From positions 994,501 through 1,058,500 of the forward strand of contig NZ_KI912577.1 of the NCBI RefSeq assembly GCF_000519085.1: 64,000 nt of DNA, in the 5' to 3' direction. Source of the stretch: Methylobacterium sp. 10. GTDB lineage: Bacteria > Pseudomonadota > Alphaproteobacteria > Rhizobiales > Beijerinckiaceae. Every line of letters begins with the position of its first letter. Position 1 is the first letter of the stretch. Under the pieces are notes generated by a model that saw only the letters and a list, made by a program, of their open reading frames with translations, did no database searches and was not told where the DNA came from. Positions 26,521 through 37,397 of this stretch are shown piece after piece. Both the position numbers and the translations under genes were made by a program.

Positions 26521-27669
26521 TCAGCCCAGCGCCGCGTCGAGATCCGCGAACAGGTCGTCCACATGCTCGATTCCCACGGAGAGCCGCAGCAGATCGGGGG
26601 GACACGGCGTGCCCGGCCCCTCCACCGAGGCGCGGTGCTCGATCAGGCTCTCGACGCCGCCGAGCGACGTGGCGCGCTTCCACAGGCGTACCCGCGCCGC
26701 CGTGGCGATGGCCGCCTCCTCGCCGGCCGCGACCCGGATCGACAGCATGAAGCCGAAGCCCCCCTCCATCTGGCGCGCCGCCACCGCGTGGCCGGGATCG
26801 CCCGGCAGGCCGGGATAGAGCACCGACCCCACGCGCCGATGCACCGAAAAGCGCCGGGCGAGGTCCGCCGCATTGGCGGATTGCGCGGCGACGCGCAGGG
26901 GCAGGGTCCGCAGGGAGCGCATGAGGAGATAGGCCTCGAACGGTCCGAGGATCGCTCCTCCCCCCGCCCTGATCGCGCCGATCCGCTCCCAGAACGCATC
27001 GGCGCGGGCCGAGGCGAGGACACCGGCGACCACGTCGGAATGCCCGTTCAGGATCTTGGTGGCCGAGTGCATGACGATGTCGGCCCCGAGCGTCAGGGGC
27101 CGGGTGTGGATCGGCGAGGCGGCGGTGGAATCGATGGCGAGACGCGCCCCCGCCCCGTGCGCGATCTCGGCCGCGGCGGCGATGTCGGTGATGGTCCAGA
27201 GCGGATTGCCGGGCGTCTCCACCCAGACGAGCTTCGTCGTCCCCGGCCTGATCGCGGCGCGCAGGGCGTCGAGATCGTCCATGGCGACGAAATCGAGGCC
27301 CCAGCCCCGCCGCGGCGCTTCCTGCTGAAGCCAGCGCTTCAAGGCCCAGTACATCACGAGGGGCGCGACGATGTGGTCTCCGGGCTCGAGAGCCGAGAAG
27401 ACGGCGGTGGCCGCCGCCATGCCGGAGCCGAACAGCATCGCGCCGGCCGGCGCCTCCTCCAGCATGGCGATGACGGCCTCGGCCTCGCGGGTCGTGGCGT
27501 TGTCCGGCCGGGCATAGGAGAAGCCCGAACTGTAGCCGTTGTCGGGATCGCGGAGGAACGTCGTCGAGACATGGAGCGGCGCCACCACCGCCCGCGTCAC
27601 CGGATCGACATGGCCCATGGCCTGCGCGGCCAGGGTGCGCTTGGTGAAGGGGGTGGTGGACTCAGTCAT
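26521..27669 (-). CDS. Cys/Met-metabolism PLP-dependent enzyme (cystathionine gamma-synthase/lyase-like)
   Basis: 382 aa from ATG 27669. The family hallmarks are present: YARPDNATTREAEAVIAMLEEA, SGMAAATAVF (phosphate binding), WVETPGNPLWTITDIAA, AIDSTAASPIHTRPL, and the cofactor lysine in HSATKILNGHSDVVAG. It acts in trans-sulfuration or a related beta/gamma elimination or replacement of sulfur amino acids; the substrate cannot be assigned. Upstream, two tandem GGCATGAAACC repeats (27707-27730) may be a regulator site. Confidence 0.88.
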   Translation of the reverse strand: MTESTTPFTKRTLAAQAMGHVDPVTRAVVAPLHVSTTFLRDPDNGYSSGFSYARPDNATTREAEAVIAMLEEAPAGAMLFGSGMAAATAVFSALEPGDHIVAPLVMYWALKRWLQQEAPRRGWGLDFVAMDDLDALRAAIRPGTTKLVWVETPGNPLWTITDIAAAAEIAHGAGARLAIDSTAASPIHTRPLTLGADIVMHSATKILNGHSDVVAGVLASARADAFWERIGAIRAGGGAILGPFEAYLLMRSLRTLPLRVAAQSANAADLARRFSVHRRVGSVLYPGLPGDPGHAVAARQMEGGFGFMLSIRVAAGEEAAIATAARVRLWKRATSLGGVESLIEHRASVEGPGTPCPPDLLRLSVGIEHVDDLFADLDAALG

Positions 27670-27706
27670 CGGACCATCCGTACGTTGAGGGCGTTGGGCT
27701 GTCATC

Positions 27707-27730
27707 GGCATGAAACCGGGGCATGAAACC
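27707..27730. repeat. tandem direct repeat GGCATGAAACC x2
   Basis: Two exact 11-bp copies (27707-27717 and 27720-27730) with a 13-bp period, located 38-61 bp upstream of the PLP-enzyme start and about 80-104 bp upstream of tspO in the other direction. It may be a binding site for a regulator of either gene. Confidence 0.45.
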
Positions 27731-27810
27731 AGCCTCGGCGAAACCCTCGCCGACATAAAACGCCTTTCACGCCCGCACGTTTTGAAGCCTCAGAGGAATG
27801 ATCCACGCCG

Positions 27811-28329
27811 ATGACGTCCGCCCTCGATGTTCCGGAACGGCCGGTCTTCTCCTTCTGGCCTCGCCTAGCGGTCGCCATCCTGCCCGTAGTGGCCACTTCG
27901 GTGATCGGCTCGCTCAGCACCACGCCGAATATCGAGGGCTGGTATGCCGGCCTGACGAAGCCCGGCTTCAACCCGCCGAACTGGCTGTTCCCGGTGGCCT
28001 GGACGATCCTCTACGCGATGATCGCGCTGTCGTTCTGGCGCCTGCTCGGCGCGTCTCCGGCGACGGGTCCGACGCGGCGGGCCTGGGGGCTGGCGGTCGG
28101 TGCCTTCGCCGCCCAGCTGGCACTCAACGCGGCCTGGTCGCCGGTCTTCTTCTCGGCCCATGCCCTCGGCTGGGCGGGGATCGTCGCCGCGGCGATGCTG
28201 GCGATGATCCTCTGGACCATCCGCCTGTCCTGGCGCTTCGACCGGTTCGCGGCGTGGCTGCTCGTGCCCTACGCCGCCTGGGTCACCTTCGCGACGGTGC
28301 TCACCGTGGCGATCTGGCGGTTGAACTGA
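27811..28329 (+). CDS. tspO: TspO/MBR family tryptophan-rich sensory protein
   Basis: 172 aa, five membrane helices. Family motifs are visible: GWYAGLTKPGFNPPNWLFPVAWTILY, LALNAAWSPVFF and WLLVPYAAWVTFATVL. Bacterial TspO binds and exports or degrades porphyrins and affects tetrapyrrole and photopigment gene expression. It is convergent with hemA (stop codons 7 bp apart), the first enzyme of tetrapyrrole synthesis, so the neighbours fit functionally although they are not co-transcribed. Confidence 0.93.
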   Translation: MTSALDVPERPVFSFWPRLAVAILPVVATSVIGSLSTTPNIEGWYAGLTKPGFNPPNWLFPVAWTILYAMIALSFWRLLGASPATGPTRRAWGLAVGAFAAQLALNAAWSPVFFSAHALGWAGIVAAAMLAMILWTIRLSWRFDRFAAWLLVPYAAWVTFATVLTVAIWRLN

Positions 28330-28336
28330 CCGCTCC

Positions 28337-29680
28337 CTACTCCGCCGCCTCGACGAACACCGTGCCGGCGCGGGGCAGGTCCAGGGTGTCCCAGGTCTCG
28401 GTGAGCGCCGCCGTCAGCTTGGCGATGCGGGCCGCGTCGTGGAACGGCGAGGGCGTGATCCGCAGGCGCTCCGTGCCGCGGGGCACGGTGGGGTAGTTGA
28501 TCGGCTGGATGTAGATGCCGTGCTGTTCGAGGAGGTGGTCGGCCGCCGCCTTGCACAGCTCGGCATCGCCCACCATCACCGGCACGATATGGGTCTCGGT
28601 GGGGAGCACCGGCAGGCCCGCCTCTTCCAGCGCCACCTTGGTGAGGGCGGCCTGGCGCTGGTGCGCCGCGCGCTCCACCTGCGAGCGCTTGAGGTAGCGC
28701 ACCGAAGCGCGGGCCGCCGCCGCGATGGCCGGCGGCAGGGCGGTGGTGAAGATGAAGCCCGGCGCGTGGCTGCGCACGGCGTCGCACAGGACCGTCGAGG
28801 CGGTGATGTAACCGCCGACACAGCCGAACCCCTTGGCGAGCGTCCCCTCGATCACGTCGACCCGGTGCATCACCCCGTCGCGCTCGGCGATGCCGCCGCC
28901 GCGTTCGCCGTAGAGGCCCACCGCATGGACCTCGTCGAGATAGGTCATGGCGCCGTATGTGTCGGCCAGGTCGCAGATGGCGCCGATGTCGGAGACGTCG
29001 CCGTCCATGGAATAGACGCTCTCGAAGGCGATCAGCTTCGGACGGTCGCCGGCCGCGATCAGCAGTTCTTCGAGATGGGCGAGATCGTTGTGGCGGAAGA
29101 TGCGCTTCTCGCAGCCCGAATGGCGCACGCCCTCGATCATCGAATTGTGGTTGAACGCATCCGACAGGATCAGACAGTTCGGGATCAGCTTGGCGATGGT
29201 GGAGATGCCGGCCTGGTTCGAGACGTAGCCGGAGGTGAAGACGAGGCCCGCCTCCTTGCCGTGCAGGTCGGCGAGTTCGCGCTCCAGGTCCACCAGCGGC
29301 GAATTGTTGCCGGCGATGTTGCGGGTACCACCGGCGCCGACGCCGCAGCGGGCGGCGGTCTTGGTCATGGCCGAGACCACGTCCGGATGCTGGCCCATGC
29401 CGAGATAGTCGTTGGAGCACCAGACGGTGATCTCGCGGGTGCTGCCGTCCGGACGGCGCCAGTTGGCCGTGGGGAAGCGCCCGGCGATCCGCTCGATATC
29501 GGCGAACACCCGGTAGCGGCGCTCGTCGTGAAGACGGTCCACCGCCTTGCGGAAATAGCTCTCGTAATCGGTCCGGCCCTGCCCGAACGACGCGCGAGTG
29601 GACGATCCCTGACCGGAGGAATCGCGGGGCGTCGTCGTATCGCTGATCATCGTCATCGCGGGCATCCGATTCACGGGCAT
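28337..29680 (-). CDS. hemA: 5-aminolevulinate synthase
   Basis: 447 aa. It condenses glycine and succinyl-CoA to 5-aminolevulinate, the C4 route used by alphaproteobacteria. Motifs: [61 protein letters not shown], and the PLP lysine in [15 protein letters not shown]. The first ATG (29680) has AAGGA 5 bp before it. The ~40-residue N-terminal extension before DYESYF is longer than usual and Ser/Thr-rich; a start at a later Met is possible. Confidence 0.95.
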   Translation of the reverse strand: MPVNRMPAMTMISDTTTPRDSSGQGSSTRASFGQGRTDYESYFRKAVDRLHDERRYRVFADIERIAGRFPTANWRRPDGSTREITVWCSNDYLGMGQHPDVVSAMTKTAARCGVGAGGTRNIAGNNSPLVDLERELADLHGKEAGLVFTSGYVSNQAGISTIAKLIPNCLILSDAFNHNSMIEGVRHSGCEKRIFRHNDLAHLEELLIAAGDRPKLIAFESVYSMDGDVSDIGAICDLADTYGAMTYLDEVHAVGLYGERGGGIAERDGVMHRVDVIEGTLAKGFGCVGGYITASTVLCDAVRSHAPGFIFTTALPPAIAAAARASVRYLKRSQVERAAHQRQAALTKVALEEAGLPVLPTETHIVPVMVGDAELCKAAADHLLEQHGIYIQPINYPTVPRGTERLRITPSPFHDAARIAKLTAALTETWDTLDLPRAGTVFVEAAE

Positions 29681-30024
29681 CCGTCCTTCACGCTATGGCC
29701 GACCGCATGGCAGCGCCGCTCTTGGCGGCTCCGGCATCCGCTCGTCTGCATTCAGCAGCAGCATCGTTACAAAGGGCTTGTTCCGAAGCACCAAACTCTC
29801 CGCTGCGGGTCTTTCCGACCGTCAAGTCCCGCTGGCGCAACGATCTCGCTTCGCATGGCGCGGAAGGAATCAGACGGTGCTGATTTCGACGCCACGGCCC
29901 CGACGATACAGGCGAACTTGGAATTGGTTCAAGTCGACTCCTGCATTCCAGCTCTGCGCCTGTTGAGACCGGGTGGCAAAGCCGGTATTTCGCCCTGGCG
30001 ACGATGGGTCGCGCAGTGAACGCC
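29681..30024. other. 344-bp gap upstream of hemA
   Basis: It contains the promoter region of hemA (minus) and the leader of the small gene at 30025 (plus). I looked for FNR-type TTGAT-N4-ATCAA sites and iron-regulator boxes and see none. No other gene is supported. Confidence 0.45.
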
Positions 30025-30192
30025 ATGAAGAACGACGCCACGCGCAACGAGCGGCTGAAGGCGGCCCTGCGAGACAACCTGAAGCGCCGCAAGGCCCAGA
30101 CGCGGGTCCGCGGGCAGGCCGCGGCCGCGGTGGAAACCGGCGATGCCGGCGAGCGAACGGAAGCGAAGCCGGATCGCGACGAAGACGGCTGA
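30025..30192 (+). CDS. small basic protein of unknown function
   Basis: 55 aa, MKNDATRNERLKAALRDNLKRRKAQTR..., a highly charged single helix with a disordered acidic tail. Similar short proteins (NERLKAALRENLKRRKAQ) are found beside murA in Hyphomicrobiales. ATG 30025 fits that pattern; ATG 30004 is an in-frame alternative. The function is unknown. Confidence 0.68.
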   Translation: MKNDATRNERLKAALRDNLKRRKAQTRVRGQAAAAVETGDAGERTEAKPDRDEDG

Positions 30193-30330
30193 CGATCCTT
30201 TTTCGGACAAAACTCACGTATAGGCGGCTCGATAAGGCCGTGCCGCGAGCGCACCGCCACCGATTGAAGAATGAGGTCGGCGCCGCCCTCCCGTCACGGG
30301 AAAGGGCAGGACGCCGCGCGAAGGACGACG

Positions 30331-31620
<1,290 letters not shown>

Positions 31621-31665
31621 CCCCGTCCGACCCGGAAGGCGGCCCGCGACTCCCGGTCGAAGGCC

Positions 31666-32046
31666 CTATTCCAGCACGTTGCCGCGCTTGGGGCCGAAGC
31701 CCGGGATGTCGCAGCGGCAGGGCGCCTGGATCGGGCTGGGATAAGCGGGGCAATTGCCGCGCGAGGTGACGCAGACGCTGCCCATGCGCTGGCGTCCGTA
31801 TCGCGGCGGCAGGGGCCGGCGCTCGCCATCCTCGTAGGGCCGGGCATAGCCATCGTAGCGGTCGTCGCCCCGGCGCCGGTCGTCGCCATAGGGCGAACGG
31901 CCATAAGGCGACCGGTCGTAGGTCGGCCGGTTGTAGCCGTCATCAGGATAGTGCGGAACCTGGGCCTGGGCTTGCCCCAGGCCGGCCGTCATCGTCAGGG
32001 CGGTGAAGGCAGCAAAGGCGATACGACGTACAGGTCCGGCGGTCAT
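31666..32046 (-). CDS. small exported Tyr/Arg/Asp-rich protein
   Basis: 126 aa, not recognised. The signal peptide ends at AQAQ. The central part is a low-complexity repeat rich in Tyr, Arg, Asp and Pro (DRSPYGRSPYGDDRRRGDDRYDGY), and the C-terminal 35 residues form a compact cysteine domain (VCVTSRGNC, PCRCDIPGFGPKRG). It interrupts the murA-hisD block on the opposite strand. Confidence 0.65.
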   Translation of the reverse strand: MTAGPVRRIAFAAFTALTMTAGLGQAQAQVPHYPDDGYNRPTYDRSPYGRSPYGDDRRRGDDRYDGYARPYEDGERRPLPPRYGRQRMGSVCVTSRGNCPAYPSPIQAPCRCDIPGFGPKRGNVLE

Positions 32047-32262
32047 GGCTTTGGATGTCCCGATTCACAAGTCGGGAAAGGAGTAGTGCCCTGCGCATGA
32101 ACGTCGTCTGACGTCGGCACGGCGGACGGCCGGTATCGCCGGCACGCTGCAAATGTTCCAGGCCGCGCAGTTGCCGCAGGACGGTCGCCTCGCTACCTAC
32201 GGCCGACCCACTTCCACACCCGGCGCCCGATCCGGCGGCGTCCGGCCAGATGCGAACCCGAC

Positions 32263-32832
32263 ATGGAGCTCCTCAAGCTCGCCGCCCTCGACGCGGAGGA
32301 TCTCGCCATCCTCTCGGCTCATCTCCAGGATGCGGTCCTGCGGCCGCAGGACCTCGCCTATCTGGCGTCGTCGCACCGCTTCGTGCTGGTCGGGCGGCGT
32401 TTCGACTGGTCGACGCCGGATGCCGAGGCTCCGCGCCGGCGCCTCACCGGCCTCCATTTCGAGCGGGTCATGGCCGTGCGCGCACGCGGCATCACGCCCG
32501 GCTCCACCTCCGACGAGCCGCTCAACCTGCTGGCCGTCACTTTCGAGCCGAAGGAGGACCCCTCCGGCACCGTCACCCTGGTCTTTGCCGGCAAAGCGGC
32601 GATCCAGCTCGATGTGGAATGCATCGAGGCGCGGCTGAAGGATCTCGGTCCGGTCTGGGAGGTGGAAGGCCGCCCCGACCACGAGGCGGCGGAAGCCGGG
32701 CGTGCCGCGATCCAGGGACAAGCGTTCCAAGACCGTGCGATCCAAGACCATCCGATCCAAGACCATGCGGGCGCGGCTCCCTCCACCGAGGACGACGTCC
32801 TGAAAGATCCCACCCGGAAAGATCCTGCCTGA
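32263..32832 (+). CDS. DUF2948-family protein
   Basis: 189 aa. The DUF2948 core is complete: MELLKLAALDAEDLAILSAHLQDAVLRPQDLAY, RRLTGLHFERVMAVRARGI and LLAVTFEP...VTLVFAGKAAIQLDVECIEARLKDLGP. The function is unknown, but the gene is regularly found between murA and hisD in Hyphomicrobiales. The last ~45 residues are an extra tail with short IQDH/FQDR repeats, absent from the core family. The stop TGA shares its A with the hisD start. Confidence 0.85.
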   Translation: MELLKLAALDAEDLAILSAHLQDAVLRPQDLAYLASSHRFVLVGRRFDWSTPDAEAPRRRLTGLHFERVMAVRARGITPGSTSDEPLNLLAVTFEPKEDPSGTVTLVFAGKAAIQLDVECIEARLKDLGPVWEVEGRPDHEAAEAGRAAIQGQAFQDRAIQDHPIQDHAGAAPSTEDDVLKDPTRKDPA

Positions 32833-34127
32833 TGGTGCGCCTCGACAGCCGCAACGCCGATTTCGCCGCCGCCTTCGCCGGCCTTCTCAGCGTCAAGCGC
32901 GAGATCTCCGAGGATGTGGACGAGACCGTGCGCGGGATCATCGCCGGCGTGGTCTCCGGCGGTGACGCGGCCCTGGTGGACTACACTCGCCGCTTCGATC
33001 GGCTCGGCGAGGAGTTTTCCGCCGCGACCCTGCGGGTGACGCCCGATGAGGTGCGGGCGGCCATCGCCGCCTGTCCGGCCGAGGCCCTGGACGCCCTCCG
33101 CCTCGCGGCGACCCGCATCGAGGCCTTCCATCGCGGCCAGGTGCCGGCCGACCACATGGCCACCGACGCGATCGGCGTGACCTCGGGCTGGCGCTGGACG
33201 GCGCTCGAATCGGTCGGCCTCTACGTGCCCGGCGGAACCGCGAGCTACCCCTCCTCCGTCCTGATGAACGCCATTCCCGCCCGCGTCGCCGGAGTGCCGC
33301 GGGTCGTCATGGTGGTGCCGATGCCGGAGGGGCAGATGAACCCCCTGGTGCTCGCCGCCGCCGACCTCGCCGGTGTCAGCGAGATCTACCGGGTCGGCGG
33401 CGCTCAGGCCGTGGCGGCGCTCGCCTACGGCACCGAGACCATCGCCCCCGTGGCCAAGATCGTCGGACCGGGCAATGCCTGGGTGGCGGCGGCCAAGCGC
33501 CGGGTCTTCGGGCAGGTCGGCATCGACATGATCGCCGGCCCCTCCGAGGTGCTGATCCTCGCCGACGGCCACGCCAACCCCGATTGGGTCGCCGCCGACC
33601 TTCTCGCCCAGGCCGAGCACGATGTCGCCGCCCAGTCGATCCTCATCACCGATTCGTCGGACCTCGCCGATGCCGTGGAGAGCGCCGTGGAGCGGGCTCT
33701 CGCCACCCTGCCCCGGGCCGACATCGCCCGGGCGAGCTGGCGCGATTACGGCGCGATCGTCTGCGTCCGCGATTTCGACGAGGCCGTCCCCCTGGTGGAC
33801 CGCCTCGCCCCCGAACACCTGGAGATCGAGACCGCCGACCCGGAGGCGCTGGCCGCCAAGGTCCGCAACGCCGGCGCGATCTTCCTCGGCAGCCACACGC
33901 CCGAGGCCATCGGCGATTACGTCGGCGGTCCCAACCACGTCCTGCCCACCGCCCGCTCGGCGCGGTTCTCGTCCGGCCTCGGCGTACTCGATTTCATGAA
34001 GCGGACGACGATCCTGCGCTGTGATCCCGCTGCGTTGAGGGCCCTGGGGCCGGCAGCCATCGCCCTCGGACGGTCGGAGGGCCTCGACGGCCACGCCCGC
34101 TCCGTGGCGATCCGCCTGAATCTGTGA
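32832..34127 (+). CDS. hisD: histidinol dehydrogenase
   Basis: 431 aa. It oxidises L-histidinol to L-histidine in two NAD-dependent steps with zinc. Visible motifs: [74 protein letters not shown], and the zinc/catalytic region LAPEHLEI ... GPNHVLPT. It begins within the DUF2948 stop codon (TGATG), indicating coupling. It is separate from hisZ-hisG at 55-57 kb. Confidence 0.97.
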   Translation: MVRLDSRNADFAAAFAGLLSVKREISEDVDETVRGIIAGVVSGGDAALVDYTRRFDRLGEEFSAATLRVTPDEVRAAIAACPAEALDALRLAATRIEAFHRGQVPADHMATDAIGVTSGWRWTALESVGLYVPGGTASYPSSVLMNAIPARVAGVPRVVMVVPMPEGQMNPLVLAAADLAGVSEIYRVGGAQAVAALAYGTETIAPVAKIVGPGNAWVAAAKRRVFGQVGIDMIAGPSEVLILADGHANPDWVAADLLAQAEHDVAAQSILITDSSDLADAVESAVERALATLPRADIARASWRDYGAIVCVRDFDEAVPLVDRLAPEHLEIETADPEALAAKVRNAGAIFLGSHTPEAIGDYVGGPNHVLPTARSARFSSGLGVLDFMKRTTILRCDPAALRALGPAAIALGRSEGLDGHARSVAIRLNL

Positions 34128-34134
34128 GGGGACG

Positions 34135-34650
34135 ATGGCAGAGTCAGGACAACCGGAAACGGGACGATCGGCAGGAGCGTCGCCGGCGATTCACCGCCTC
34201 GCGGCGGTGACCTTCGACGAGGATTCCATCGGCCGGGGCAACCCCGACCAGGAGCACGAGCGCGCCATCGCGATCTTCGACATCCTGGAAGAGAACCATT
34301 TCTCGATTCCCGGACGCGAGGGACCCTACGCGCTCACCCTCGGCCTCGTCGAGAACAAGCTCTCCTTCGCGATCCGCCGCGAGGACGGCGAGCCGGTGAT
34401 GACGCACCTGCTGTCGCTGACCCCGTTCCGCCGGGTGATCCGCGACTACGAGATGATCTGCGAGAGCTACTACAACGCCATCAAGACCGCCTCGCCCACC
34501 CAGATCGAGGCGATCGACATGGGGCGGCGGGGCCTGCACAACGAAGCCTCCGAGCTTCTGCGACAGCGGCTCGAAGGCAAGGTCGATCTCGACCACGACA
34601 CCGCGCGGCGCCTGTTCACCCTGGTCTTCGCCTTGCACTGGAAGGCGTGA
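34135..34650 (+). CDS. UPF0262-family protein
   Basis: 171 aa. The conserved core begins [37 protein letters not shown] and continues [25 protein letters not shown] and [13 protein letters not shown], typical of UPF0262, known only from alphaproteobacteria and of unknown function. It follows hisD after 7 bp and precedes the phosphatase gene, the usual order. Confidence 0.9.
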   Translation: MAESGQPETGRSAGASPAIHRLAAVTFDEDSIGRGNPDQEHERAIAIFDILEENHFSIPGREGPYALTLGLVENKLSFAIRREDGEPVMTHLLSLTPFRRVIRDYEMICESYYNAIKTASPTQIEAIDMGRRGLHNEASELLRQRLEGKVDLDHDTARRLFTLVFALHWKA

Positions 34651-34689
34651 GCGCCCTCCCCGTCGTTTGAAGCCCAAGGCAGTCACCGG

Positions 34690-35151
34690 ATGGCGGAAGA
34701 GGCCGGCCCGAAGAAGACGCGCGTGCAGTCGGTGCTGTTCATGTGCAACTTCAACGCCGTGCGGTCCCTCGCGGCGGAGGCGGTGGCGCGCCACTATTTC
34801 GGCAAGTCCACGTATGTCCAGTCGGCGGGCGTGCGCTCCGGCGAGCCGGCCGACCCGTTCATGGTGGCGGCCCTCGACGAGATCGGCATCAACGCCTCGA
34901 AGCACCGGCCCCGGACCCTCCTCGAACTGGAGGAATGGGAGGGGCTGAACTTCGACCTCATCATCACCCTGTCGCCCGAGGCCCACCACGCCGCCCTGGA
35001 AGTCACCCGCACCAACGCCGTGGACGTGGAGTACTGGCCGACGCCGGACCCGACGCTGATGCAGGAGGCCTCCCGCGAGCAGCGCCTCGAGGCCTATCGC
35101 GACGTCCGGGACGGGCTGATCACCCGCATCAAGACCCGATTGAAGGCGTGA
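34690..35151 (+). CDS. low-molecular-weight protein-tyrosine-phosphatase family protein
   Basis: 153 aa. The phosphate-binding loop C-x5-R is Cys19-Arg25 (FMCNFNAVRS), and the general-acid aspartate is in the WPTPDPT segment near residue 118. Family members are tyrosine phosphatases or arsenate reductases. The gene is the expected fifth member of the murA-hisD block. Its 3' end overlaps the convergent NlpC/P60 gene by 23 bp. Confidence 0.85.
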   Translation: MAEEAGPKKTRVQSVLFMCNFNAVRSLAAEAVARHYFGKSTYVQSAGVRSGEPADPFMVAALDEIGINASKHRPRTLLELEEWEGLNFDLIITLSPEAHHAALEVTRTNAVDVEYWPTPDPTLMQEASREQRLEAYRDVRDGLITRIKTRLKA

Positions 35152-36010
35152 TCCGCCGGATCGACGTCACGGCGCCGTAGCTCTTCTCGGCGATGCGCGC
35201 CACCGCCACCGCCAGGGACTCCACCGCCACCGCCATGTGGTGACCGTTGGCGTGGATGAGGCGGCTCTCGTCCAGCATCATTCCCACATGGCCGCGCCAG
35301 AACACGAGGTCGCCCCGAATCAGGCCGTCGAGGCGCGTGGGCAGCGCCGTGCCGAGGGCCGCTTCCTGCTGGTCCGCGTCGCGGGGAGACGGAACGCCCG
35401 CCAAAGCGAGGCAGAGCTGGACGAGGCCCGAGCAATCGAGCCCGAGGCTGGTGCGCCCGCCCCAGAGATAGGGCGTCCCCACGAGTCGCTCGGCGGTGGC
35501 GGCAGGATCGGGCTCCACGATGCCGACCGGCACGCAATGATCGGCGAAGACGTAAGCACCGTCGGCGAGGCGCAGGAAATCGCCCTCCCGTCCGGTGATG
35601 CCGAGCCCGGCGCCGAGGCTCACATGGCCCAGGGGCGGCCGCTTCATGTTGGGGGCCGGATAGAGGAACGTCCGCAGGGCCGTCACCTGGTGGGTCGGTG
35701 CCGGAGCCTCCGGGGCGAGGGCGGCCTCCGGCAGGTAGCCGACATAGCCATCGGTCTCGAGCTGCACGAAGGCGAAGCCCTCGCCCGTCTCATAGAGGGT
35801 CACGGGGTCGCCCATCACCGCCTCGGTCTCGATCCCCGCATCCTGGCTCGGCCTGCGCCGCAATGGGGCCGAGGCGGCGATGAGGCGGCCGCTTCGCCCG
35901 GCGACGTAACGCGTGGCCTCGACACGCCCCTGTAGTCGGACGTCGGCCAGATCGGGGCGGGCCGGGACCAGCCTGACATCGGTGAGATCGGTGATGGGAA
36001 ACATGATCAC
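35129..36010 (-). CDS. NlpC/P60-family cell-wall peptidase with SH3-like domains
   Basis: 293 aa. The N-terminal half contains two SH3-like segments (residues ~30-165). The C-terminal NlpC/P60 domain has the catalytic Cys in GLDCSGLVQLCL, the His in FWRGHVGMML, and a third polar residue near HANGHHM. These enzymes cut gamma-D-Glu-diaminopimelate bonds in peptidoglycan peptides. No signal peptide is evident, as in the alphaproteobacterial YkfC-like group that processes recycled peptides in the cytoplasm. Confidence 0.88.
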   Translation of the reverse strand: MIMFPITDLTDVRLVPARPDLADVRLQGRVEATRYVAGRSGRLIAASAPLRRRPSQDAGIETEAVMGDPVTLYETGEGFAFVQLETDGYVGYLPEAALAPEAPAPTHQVTALRTFLYPAPNMKRPPLGHVSLGAGLGITGREGDFLRLADGAYVFADHCVPVGIVEPDPAATAERLVGTPYLWGGRTSLGLDCSGLVQLCLALAGVPSPRDADQQEAALGTALPTRLDGLIRGDLVFWRGHVGMMLDESRLIHANGHHMAVAVESLAVAVARIAEKSYGAVTSIRRITPSIGS

Positions 36011-36284
36011 GCCAGTATCGGCGGCAGCGTGGCCGCATGCAACGGCGCGCGGAACAGCTTCGCCATCCCATCATGGATGTGGCATATCGACACGTTAATA
36101 TGCTCGTTTCCTGGGCAATTCGACGACCATGCGGATGCGGGCAGGGCATCTCTTGCCGGATCTGCGAGAAATTCCGGCGGCGAAAAGGGAATGCACGGAG
36201 CGCGTGGGTGCGTCGCCAAAATGGTGCAATGCACTCTCGCTCGGGTCGCGCTATCCTCGATGGGTGTGGAGCGCGGGCCGAGTC

Positions 36285-36617
36285 GTGAAGAAGACGCCGA
36301 AATCCTTCCAGGACCTGCCGCCGATCCGTGTCCGGCGCGAACCGCCGACGATCCCCGAGGCGATCTCCGCCGCGCAGGATCTCGCGGACGATCTCGAACA
36401 GCAGGTCGAGATCGCCGCCGGCCTGATCGGACTTCCCCTCGACGAGGTGCGCCCGCACGTGCTCGCCGCCGAGAAGCCGAAGCCCGAGAAGATTTCCGAG
36501 CGCATCCTCACCGCCGGCAGCCCGAGCCGGGCGCCGCGCACCGTCATCGTCGAGCGCCGCACCCGCCCGCCGGTGGTGGTGGAACGGCGCGGTCGCCCCC
36601 TCGACGGGCGGCGTTGA
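36285..36617 (+). CDS. conserved small protein of unknown function
   Basis: 110 aa from GTG 36285; the frame stays open upstream but that part is gap-like. The first half (PPTIPEAISAAQDLADDLEQQVEIAAGLIGLPLDEVRPHVL) is a two-helix segment, and the second half is basic and disordered (VIVERRTRPPVVVERRGRP). No membrane or export signal. Not recognised beyond being plausible in codon usage. Confidence 0.55.
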   Translation: MKKTPKSFQDLPPIRVRREPPTIPEAISAAQDLADDLEQQVEIAAGLIGLPLDEVRPHVLAAEKPKPEKISERILTAGSPSRAPRTVIVERRTRPPVVVERRGRPLDGRR

Positions 36618-36621
36618 GCGC

Positions 36622-37308
36622 CTACCAGGCCAAGGTCGCGCCGGTATAGTCGAGATAGGCGATGCCGGGCTTGCCGAGGCGGCCCTCGATGACGTCGGCG
36701 AGGCCAGTGACGCTCGTTGCCACGTCGAGATCCGCCTCCTCGCCGCCCATCTCCGTACGGACCCAGCCGGGATGGAGGAGAGCGACGCCGAACCCCTCGT
36801 CGCGATGACGGATCTCGAAGCTGATCGCCAGCGTGTTCAACGCCGCCTTGCTCGCGCGGTAGGTCTCCCATCCGCCGCTCTCGTTGAGGGCGACGCTGCC
36901 GAGGACGGAGCTCATGAAGGCGATGAGGCCGTTGCCCGCCAGCCGGTCGCGGAACAATTCGGCGAAGCGGATCGGGCTGATGGCGTTGGTGAGATAGACC
37001 TGCGCGGCGACGTCGCGCGGGACGTCGTGGGCAGGATCGTGCGCCTGGGTCGCCACGCCCGCCACCACGAAGATCACGTCGTAGCGCTGCTGCGCCAGCC
37101 GGTCGTGGAGGGCCGCCACCGCCCCGTCATCGTCGATATCGGCGGTCTCGACGGTGAGCGCGTCGGAGGCCAGAGCCGCCAATCCGCCGGAGGGCGAGCG
37201 CTGCGTGGCGGTGACGGCCCAGCCGCGCTGGAGAAACGTCTCCACCAATCCGAGGCCCAGGCCGCGCGAAGCCCCGACGATCAATGCGTTCTTGCGTGTT
37301 CCGGTCAT
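36622..37308 (-). CDS. short-chain dehydrogenase/reductase (SDR)
   Basis: 228 aa. NAD(P)-binding motif GASRGLGLGL at the N-terminus, NADI-like segment VTVETADIDDD, active-site Ser in FMSSVLGSV and YRASK. Arg36 after the second strand suggests NADP. The substrate is not inferable; the CsgA/C-factor-like subgroup of short SDRs fits. It is convergent with the small gene before it (4-bp gap). Confidence 0.88.
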   Translation of the reverse strand: MTGTRKNALIVGASRGLGLGLVETFLQRGWAVTATQRSPSGGLAALASDALTVETADIDDDGAVAALHDRLAQQRYDVIFVVAGVATQAHDPAHDVPRDVAAQVYLTNAISPIRFAELFRDRLAGNGLIAFMSSVLGSVALNESGGWETYRASKAALNTLAISFEIRHRDEGFGVALLHPGWVRTEMGGEEADLDVATSVTGLADVIEGRLGKPGIAYLDYTGATLAW

Positions 37309-37397
37309 GGTGAGAGCCCTCCATCGCCGGGACTGGGCCCGGCATCACGGGCCTAGGTTGGTCTTCTCCCGCACGGCGGCAATGGCGGCGGACACGC

